From Aulostomus chinensis (taxonomy: Eukaryota > Chordata > Actinopteri > Syngnathiformes > Aulostomidae): a stretch of DNA of 64,000 bases. Positions within the stretch are counted from its first letter, which is position 1. Each line of letters starts with the position of its first letter. Positions 56,584-64,000 of this stretch are shown here, in pieces. Below the pieces are notes generated by a model. That model worked only from the letters and a program-made list of their open reading frames with translations. It searched no databases and was not told where the DNA came from. The position numbers and the translations under genes were made by a program. The stretch is from the NCBI GenBank assembly GCA_037954235.1, contig JBBMOA010000017.1:347501-411500 (forward strand), read 5' to 3'.

Positions 56584-56899
56584 GTTGCTTCTGTCAGACC
56601 CGCAGGTCTTGTGTTGCCAGGAACGCAGGTTTCTTCCCTTAAATCTGAAGTACACGCGTAACGTTCACGTCATCAGCAAAGCAGACAGGCGCCTCCAACT
56701 GCGGCTGGGAGGGGAGGTGCTGCGTGTGAAGTGGTACTAGTCTGAGTCGTACCTACTACTAACCAGCTGCTCCAGTTTGTGTCATTCCAAACCAACCAGA
56801 CGATTGGTTAAACGTCAATTCCTCCACTGAGCTGATGCTCGCTGTTCTGAGTCCCGGGTTCCGGTGAAGTTCTGCCATCGGTACTAAGGACCAGTTCCC

Positions 56900-57248
56900 G
56901 CCGTCTTCACGAGACGATGGTGGTTTGTAACGTCATCGAGTCACCTGCTGGACAGAATGACTGTCCTGCCCGAGCTGTTGACGACTGGACATTTTAGATC
57001 TTTGTCCGGATCGCATGGATCTGGTTTTCCTACCAAGTTTCTCACCGCTTCTCTGGTTCCAATATCAGCTCATCGATGCCGACCGCGTCATCACTGCCCG
57101 GGCGGGGGCTGCGGGGGGCTTGGCCGTTGTTGTGAATGGGAGCCAGCATGACGTCACGAAGCCAATGTCAACAATGCGGGTCCTCGAGGAGAAAAGACGT
57201 TTCATCCTGCACACATGAGCCCCCCCCCCCACCCCGCGTTCCTGGCAG
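56900..57248. promoter_or_regulatory. GC-rich segment, possible CpG-type promoter
   Basis: Rich in CpG and GC (for example around 57080-57135), with a C-tract at 57220-57229, ahead of a candidate exon. No TATA box. Inference only. Confidence 0.25.
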
Positions 57249-57314
57249 GACACCGAACAACACCGCAGCGATGTTGCTGCTGAGAAGCTGAACGCGGACG
57301 AGCTGGACAAACGG
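57249..57314 (+). CDS. Candidate exon of an unidentified gene
   Basis: Acceptor ttcctggcag and donor CGG/gtgagt enclose 22 whole codons (DTEQHRSDVAAEKLNADELD and KR) in the open frame, next to GC-rich sequence. I do not recognise the protein and see no convincing partner exon downstream, so it may equally be non-coding or chance. Confidence 0.3.
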
Positions 57315-59200
57315 GTGAGTGTGCTCCCCCCCCCCCCCCCCACCCGCGGGCTGGGGGGTGGAAGGGACACTCCTACTGCTGGTTCTGCTGGTGTGACTGA
57401 CTGGTGCCGTAGAAGTGGCGGGTACCGGCGGGGGGTTGCTTAATAGAGGTTTCTCCTCTCTGTGTCACGTGGCATTTCCTCCATCCTTCTGTATTCTATT
57501 GTTGTTCTTCAGCTACCAGCCCGTCCGGTGTATTAGAGCGGGAGTCACGATGCCACCAGTAACGGTGTCTCCTGGCCTGCTACGCGGGGGAGGGACACCC
57601 CGGCAAGGGACAAAGGACCCGCCCGTCCCCTCTTTCCCACCCTGGTAAACAATACCGGAGCTACAATGAGAGAAAGAAGATGAGAGCAGCCATATTAGCA
57701 CGTGTGTGCAGTTACTGGGAGGGTCTGGTTTGGCATCAGAGGTCAGGTGGTGGTGGTGGTTGAGGTAGGTCGGTGAGAGGTAAACACGACTGAAACGTCT
57801 CTGCTTAAGCATTTATGACTCTCCTGGAATCCAGAATTCTCCACAATTATTAATGAGGCTGAAACTGGTCACCTCATCAGGTGAGGAGAGGTGCCTTTGG
57901 TTACCATGGCAACACCATTCAGCAGTGAGAAACAGCAGGCTGCAGTTATATTGACATTGTATGGTCATGAGCAGCAGTCACTGGTCAAACTAGGTTCTTA
58001 CAGTTGTGTTCTACGTGAGAACCAGAGAGGTGCTGGGCCCCTAATTCAGCCCAGAAAGCACAGCAGCACAGTCCCTCACCGGCACGGCCACCTCAGGTCA
58101 TTTTAGGCACAAATCACTGTCAACAGGTCATGTTAATCAAACCTGCCTGATCAAGCAGTCTAAGCATGTTAGTGTTGACCTAACAAGACCGGGAACATTC
58201 ACTTGTTAGTTCTGCACATGAGGAGGCCCTGTTGGAGCAGGTTCTATTTCATCCCTGCTGACCACCAGAGGGCGGTGCTTGAAGCACTGACCATTCCTTT
58301 AATGCATGCGCAATCCGTGTATGGATGCCAACAATGTCACCTGTGACCCCCAGATGACCCGGGAGAGGCAATATCTTCTGGTGTCATCAAGGCTTCTGTT
58401 CTTTTCTCCTCTTTTGCTCTCACGTGCCATCTGTATTCATCAGGTAGCAATTGGCTAAACGCTTTTCTAAACTTCTAAGACTCTGAATTTTCAGTCTACA
58501 TTTTTTGTTGGCACCGTCATTGGACGTCCTGTGACCGTGTTGGTCGGAGGAGCACAGTTCACCCTCCAAGGGCTGCGACAGCTGTCTTCTTTGTTTGTTT
58601 GCCACATGGTAACTAATAACTTGCTTACTGTGTGTCAACAGTTGTCGGTGTAGGCGGCGTCCGCACTCCCTCCCTCCCCCCGATGACTGCTATTTTTGTT
58701 TAGCTTTGATTTGCTTGTTCAGTTTGGCGGCGGTGTTCCCTAAAGCATCTCTACTTACGGCTGTGTAAGTTGCAGTCACTGACAGTGAAGGTAGCGTTGC
58801 GCTCCCCGCTCCTGGTTTTGTGGTGGCTGGTTTTGTGTTCACTTTGATTGCTCCCGCTGGGACTGATAACGTTGCTTGATTTCTCATTTAATTCCTGCCG
58901 GAGCGTTCGCGCGGTGGGCTGATATTTTTTGGATTCTCTTGATTGCCTGGAACCTCTGCTGGTGATGGCAGCGTTCTCGCCCCCTGTCCCAGCGGATGGT
59001 GTACTCCTGCGTCAGTGTTTGTGTTCACACTTTGCTGACGGGAGTTTTATTCGCCCTTGTGTCCACCAAATACCTTCTGTTACAGGCTGACCTGAGTGCT
59101 GTCGACGCTAACCTTTCACTGAGCACTCTGATCTCTCCTGAGTAGGTGACGTTGCACCCCCTTCCCTCACTTGAAGTATTTTTCTGCTCAATATAATTTT
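57315..59200. other. Unassigned sequence
   Basis: C-tract at 57327-57340; otherwise no repeat or exon that I can support. Confidence 0.4.
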
Positions 59201-59205
59201 CTGCT

Positions 59206-60056
59206 GTGGATGGGTGCCATTACTGTGTTGGCTGCAGGGCTTCTCTGCAGGCTGGTGATGGTCATGACCTCTGCCCGGCGTGTCTAAGTCATGATCATCT
59301 GAGGGAGGCGATGTCTGACAGTCCATGCATGAATTGCAGCTACATGCCGCATGCACTGAGGGCTGCGAGACTGGCTCAGGTGGTAGGTGGGGGTCACACC
59401 CCTTCCTCAAGTCAGCTGCTTCCAGCTCGTTCCACGCTTTAGAAATGCAGGGTTGAGTCTGCTGCTGGTGCTGCACCCTCCAGGAAGAAGGTGAAGTCAG
59501 GAGACAGGCTTTCTTCTGAGGTGAATCGACTGTCTGTGGAGTTGACTGAGAAGAGGTCCCTTTTACAAGCTGGTCAATCTGATGCTCCTTTGGAGGCTGC
59601 AAGGGAATCCACTCCATCGATGCCTGTGTTGGATCCAGAAGATGATGTTCTGTCTCTGGCGGCTTCGGCCTCTCAATTCCAAGACAGTGAGGGGGACAGG
59701 GCCTCTCAAGCCTTAGACCCTGGCTCCCTGTGTTCAGCTCAGAACTCTTTGAGTGAGGCAGGTGATAGCTCCATGCAGGCCGTTGTAGGGCCTTGGAGCG
59801 CCTGCTGCTGGACATACCTCAGCAGGCTGAAGCGGTATCTGAAAGCGCCTTCTTCAGGTGCATACGGGCCCCTACTGCTTTTGCTTTTCCCCCCTCACAG
59901 GGATATTTGAGGGAGTTACACGCTTGTTGGAGAGATACGGGGGCTTTTTCACGTCTCTCAGCTGACGGTCGAGCCCTGGCGGCCATGCATGATGCTGCAG
60001 GAGCTGGCCTGGATTGCATGCCTGCTACTGAACCTGCCATCGCATCCCTCATGTAA
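59206..60056 (+). pseudogene. DIRS-like retrotransposon gag remnant
   Basis: Three + strand frames in series. A Cys/His-rich head (HDLCPACLSHDHLREAMSDS then CMNCSY) is followed by a Ser/Glu-rich low-complexity part (DDVLSLAASASQFQDSE) and a tail ALAAMHDAAGAGLDCMPATE. The zinc-knuckle-like CPACL...H...CxxC pattern and layout resemble the gag-like ORF of fish DIRS elements. Internal stops and shifts make it dead. No tyrosine recombinase or RT is seen nearby. Confidence 0.45.
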
Positions 60057-60532
60057 TGACTCGATGAGCTGATGAGGATGATGATGGCATATCTTTAGAA
60101 TGTTTAATACAGTTGTTACTCGGGGCACCACTCGTAATTTAGTTTCGTCCAACGAGAAAACCATCAGTCTCAGATTATAGTTTAGCAATGAGTTCTTTGC
60201 GGGTGAGTGGCTCTTATACAAATATACAAACTAGTTGGAACACTTCTTGTAGATTTAATTCAAATAAGAAAGAGGTGTGACCTTTGACCTGTGTGGGGTT
60301 GCTGACCAATCAGCACACTTTGCCATCCGCAGCGCTTCTCAGATATCACCGTATTGAACTGGTTGAAGAAGACCAGTTACACAACATACAGAGAGATCAC
60401 TTCGAAAAATAAGAAAGCTCATAGTCCTGACAATGACATGAAGAGGCGAGAAAGTTTGACAACTACACACAGTGAAACACTCTTATCATCGTGTGTGTGT
60501 GTGTGACTATGTGTGTGTTTTTAGGTGTGTCT

Positions 60533-60570
<38 letters not shown>

Positions 60571-61060
60571 AATGAGGGATTCTGTGAACAGAGACTTTAG
60601 TTATGAGGTGACATTACTCAATACACAGAACTTCATTTAACAGGGACACAGAGCCCTTCAACCACACGAACATCCTTACTGACTTGAACAGTTAGAACAC
60701 TGGAATGTTTAAACACCCAGAGAGAGAGATAGCAGTCTTATTGTAATCAGGCAATGCTTCTTTAATTTAGTGGTCCTGGGTTTTCCCCCCAAACGAATGT
60801 TTATGGCCTCCTGCGGGGGTAGGGGTTGCAGAGAGGTGAGAACCCCTTTTTCTAACCCTCCTGACTGGAATTATGAGTTCCTTGGTCAGGTTGAACAGGA
60901 GATGACGGCTGGTAGACTGGTACACGTCTTGATAACGGAGAAGCAAAAGTTCTTGGTTGATGTAATGTAATTGGTGAATTATTGTTAGAAAGGTTAAGGG
61001 GGGATTGTTCTGCTCCTCTTTCAGAACTAAGTGTTATGAGGGGGGTCACTCCAGATATCC
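60057..61060. other. Unassigned sequence with (GT)n
   Basis: GT-rich stretches lie at about 60491-60508 and 60529-60568. No gene or mobile element recognised. Confidence 0.45.
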
Positions 61061-61061
61061 T

Positions 61062-64000
61062 GAGGAATGTGATGAAGGAAAAGGGGGCTAGTACAACTCC
61101 ATCATTGGCGGTCACTTGTGGTCGAGTATGACTGTCCTCTTCTTTGTCCTTGTGGGTCTTCAGGTGGGCGTAAAGGCCAATTCTGGACCCAGTGATTCTG
61201 GGGCAGTGTGGACAGGGGAATGTAGTGGTGGTGGGTTTGGGTTGGGCTGCTTGGTGGATGCTCTCTCCTTTCTGAGTCTGCGCTTGTGCTTTGCAGCATG
61301 GCAGAGGTCATCATTACATTGTGCAGCACCCTCACAGACAATGTTTCTCCAGGCGACTCTGTCTTTTGCCATGTGTTCCCAGGTCTTTAGATCTATGTGG
61401 CACTTTTTAAGGTTTATTTTAATGTTATCCTTTATACCTTTTTTTTTTGGCCTCCAGGGGTCCACTTTCCTTTAACAAGCTGTGAGTAGAGAACCTGTTT
61501 TGGGAGGCGAGAGTCCGGCATACCCATTACGTGGCCAGTCCATCGGAGCTGGTTTTGGGTGATGGTGGCGGTGATGGTCAGAATGTCAGCCTCCTCCAGG
61601 ACACTGGTGTTGGTGCGTCGATCTTCCCAACTTATCCTCAGGATTTTTCGGAGGCATCTCTGGTGGTACATCTCGAGTGCCTTTCGGTGCCTGCTGTATG
61701 TGGTCCAGGCTTCTGACCCACACAGAAGGGTGGGGAGCACCACAGCTTTAAAGACCAGGATTTTCGTCTTGGCTTGGAGGTCTCGGTTCTCGAAGACTCG
61801 CTTCCTTAGCCTTGAGAAAGCCCCACTGGCACAGCTGAGACGATGGTATATATCATCATCAATGATGGCTTTTGATGATAGGAGGCTGCCAAGGTATGGG
61901 AAGTGGTCCACATTTTCTAGTCTGATGTTGTCGATGGAGATGTTTGGGGGTATGACAGGCGTACTGCTGTTTGGTGGTGGTTGGTGTAGGATTTGAGTCT
62001 TCTTTATGTTGACGGCTAGACCAAGCTGTTTGTATGCTTTTGTAAAGGCAGATAGGATACACTGTAGGTCCTCTTCTGAGAGGGCTACAAGGGTGTTATC
62101 GTCCGCATACTGCAGCTCCATGATTGATATGATGGTTGTTTTGCCTTTGGCCCTGAAATGGTTGATGTTGAGGAGTTGGCCGTTAGTCCTGTACATCAGC
62201 GGTCCCCAACCACCGGGCCGCGGGCCATGAGGTACAGGGCCGCACAGAACATTTGAATTTTTCTTTTTTTTATTGATTAACAGTCTAAAGATGTTTTATT
62301 TTGAAAAGTGACTTCTGTGCGGAATGACGCTCTTGACAGGTCTCGGTTACCAGCCGTTACCCCAAAAACTAAGCCCACAAGCTAGCAAAAATGAGTAAAA
62401 AACAAACATCTTTGGCGAGCGTCTTTGGAAAGGGGAAAAGGCCCAATGAGGAGACAGAAGAAGAGCCCACGACTTCCAAGAAAACAAAATCTGGATTTAA
62501 AAGACAATGGCAGGAGGCGAAAAACACTCTGAGACTCAGGAAGGATGCTTTCTGACTGGGGGATTAGCCTGTTGGCCAACACCCGAGCAAGGGCTTCCCC
62601 TACGGTGGACAGGAGAGAAATGCCACGGTAATTTCCGCAGTCAGCCTTGTCTCCCTTCTTATAGATGGAGACAATTAAGGCATCCCTGAGCTGGGCAGGG
62701 ATTTTCTCTTCTTCCCAGATTTTGAGAAGCAGGGCATGAATGCGCTCAAGAAGATTGGGTCCGCCATTCTTCAGAATTTCTGCTGGAATACTGTCAGGCC
62801 CAGCAGGCTTGTTGTTTTTCATGTTCTTAATGGCATCCTGCACCTCATCCAGGCTGGGTGGTTCTCCCATGCTTTCAACGATGTGCTGTTGAGGGAGTTG
62901 GTCTAGAGCCCCATTTCAGGAAGAGTGTCCCTGTTTAGGAGAGCCTCATAGTGCTCCTTCCACCTGTTCGCTATTGCCACCTTGTCCTTCAGCAGCAAGA
63001 GCCCATCTTTAGAGCAAAGGGGGCTTAGGCAGTGGTAACTGGGACCATATACTGCTCTTGTGGCATCAAAGAATCCTCTTGTATCCCCAGAGTCAGCAAG
63101 CTGCTGGATCTCCAGAGCCTTCTCTGTCCACCACTGGTTCTTTAATTGCATAACTTGCGTTTGGACGGCTGCCTTCGCTTTGGCACAGGCTGCTCTTTTC
63201 ACCTTGCAGTGGATGTTTTTTTGCCAAGTGATAAAAGTTTGCTGCTTGATGTCAATGAGTTGCTGAATCTCAACGTCATTCTCATCAAACCAGTCTTAAT
63301 GTCTCCGCTTTTGATGACCAAGAATGTTTTTTGCAGGAGTTCATGATGGCAGTAGAAGTGTGCTAAAGTGTTTTTCAGTATCTTCTGGATACTGTTGGGG
63401 CAACGCTGTGCTTAGAGCACCCTGCAGCTGTTGTTGATAGGTGGTGTCATCCAACAGTTCGATGTTGAGCTTTGGCCGGCTCTGTCCTTTCTGCATACTC
63501 CTTTTCCGTATTAAGCAGATAGATATGATGGAGCGAATGAGGCGGTGGTCAGTCCAGCAGTCGTCTGCACTGGTCATTGCTCTGGTGTTAAGGACATCAC
63601 GGCAGTCTTTAGAGTGGACAATGACATAGTTGATGAGATGCCACAGTTTGGAGCGAGGATGCATCCATGATGATGTGAACTTGTTTTTTTGATGGAAGAT
63701 TGTGTTGGTGATGACCAGGTTGGGCTCTGAGCACTTGATTAGCCATAGTATGCTGTTGGAGTCAGTGTTCCCAACCCCTTCTCTCCCCAGCGTGCCCCTC
63801 CATAGGTGGTGGTTTTGTCCCACACTGGCGTTGAAATCTCCCCGCAGGATTAGCTTGTCCTCCTTGGGGACTTCAGATAGAATTTTATCCAGGTCAGCAT
63901 AGAAGGCCTCCTTAACTTTGTCCTGTGCATCAAGCGTTGGTGTGTAGGATCTAATAACTGTAACCATCTGACTGCTGGCAAGCATCAGACGTATGGTCAT
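61062..64000 (-). mobile_element. RTE-like LINE, degenerate, running off the window
   Basis: Read on the minus strand from 64000: endonuclease (LILRGDFNASVGQN and CWTDHRLIRS, 63341-64000), linker (63202-62903, QWWTEKALEIQQLADSGDTR), RT fingers (62870-62540, NMKNNKPAGPDSIPAEILKN; NYRGISLLSTVGEALARVL), then after a foreign insert the palm (MELQYADDNTLVALSEEDLQ, about 62120) and C-terminal domain. The C-terminus carries a C2H2-like finger (CPHCPRITGSRIGLYAHLKT) near 61140-61210. The 5' end lies beyond the window. Confidence 0.88.
62199..62520 (+). mobile_element. hAT transposon 5' fragment inside the LINE
   Basis: Starts with the terminal sequence cagcggtccccaaccaccgg, then about 190 bp of leader. 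From ATG 62391 it reads MSKKQTSLASVFGKGKRPNE, then TTSKKTKSGFKRQWQE, the N-terminus of a BED-finger hAT transposase. It breaks off before the zinc finger and joins LINE RT sequence. Confidence 0.75.

Noticed and set aside
60334..60411. Coding exon (RFSDITVLNWLKKT)
   Set aside because: A good acceptor-like ccgcag precedes it, but there is no GT donor at the end and no neighbouring exon.
61160..61465. Host zinc-finger gene
   Set aside because: The C2H2-like finger is the C-terminus of the antisense LINE, continuous with its RT.

Overview
The window is vertebrate nuclear DNA, almost certainly from a teleost fish. Two intron-rich protein genes with canonical GT-AG introns lie on the + strand, embedded in dense repeats typical of fish: L2-, Rex1/CR1- and RTE-like LINEs, a tRNA-derived SINE, hAT, pogo-like and gypsy remnants, and long (GT)n and minisatellite arrays. 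I see no bacterial genes, operons, true CRISPR array, rRNA gene or free-standing tRNA gene. LAYOUT. (1) 1-7.5 kb: the 3' part of a DAAM1-like formin gene. Nine exons (2230-6340) encode the second half of the FH2 actin-nucleating domain and the DAD autoinhibitory tail. Earlier exons lie outside the window. (2) About 2.2 kb downstream, in the same direction, is a complete TAK1 (MAP3K7)-like kinase gene: 14 exons from 8589 to 38581, predicted 504 residues. It has an intact kinase core and a C-terminal coiled coil of the TAB2/3-binding type. It looks like a diverged paralogue rather than canonical map3k7, and its linker lacks about 80 residues relative to the human protein. (3) 38.6-64 kb: mostly transposon debris. 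It includes a nested block (46.8-55.6 kb) in which an antisense L2 element is split by a Rex1-like LINE and by a hAT-like element that itself carries a two-ORF LINE. A DIRS-like gag remnant lies at 59-60 kb and an antisense LINE with a terminal zinc finger at 61-64 kb. A GC-rich segment near 57 kb may hold an exon of another gene, which I cannot identify. HOW THE PARTS RELATE. DAAM formins act in non-canonical Wnt/planar-polarity signalling to actin. TAK1 relays TGF-beta, cytokine and non-canonical Wnt signals to NF-kB, JNK/p38 and NLK. The linkage is notable but may be chance. MAIN ODDITIES. The TAK1-like gene carries very large tandem arrays in its introns: 34 bp x about 86 copies; 64 bp x about 5 copies; and a 4.3 kb compound GT/GA satellite. 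That last array runs straight into the 3' splice site of exon 12 and replaces its pyrimidine tract. Exon 7 has a tandemly triplicated 38-bp acceptor, and exon 8 is flanked by about 1.3 kb near-identical direct repeats. I regard these splice- and stability-relevant structures as the most interesting content. All coordinates were read by eye; no database search or splice predictor was run.
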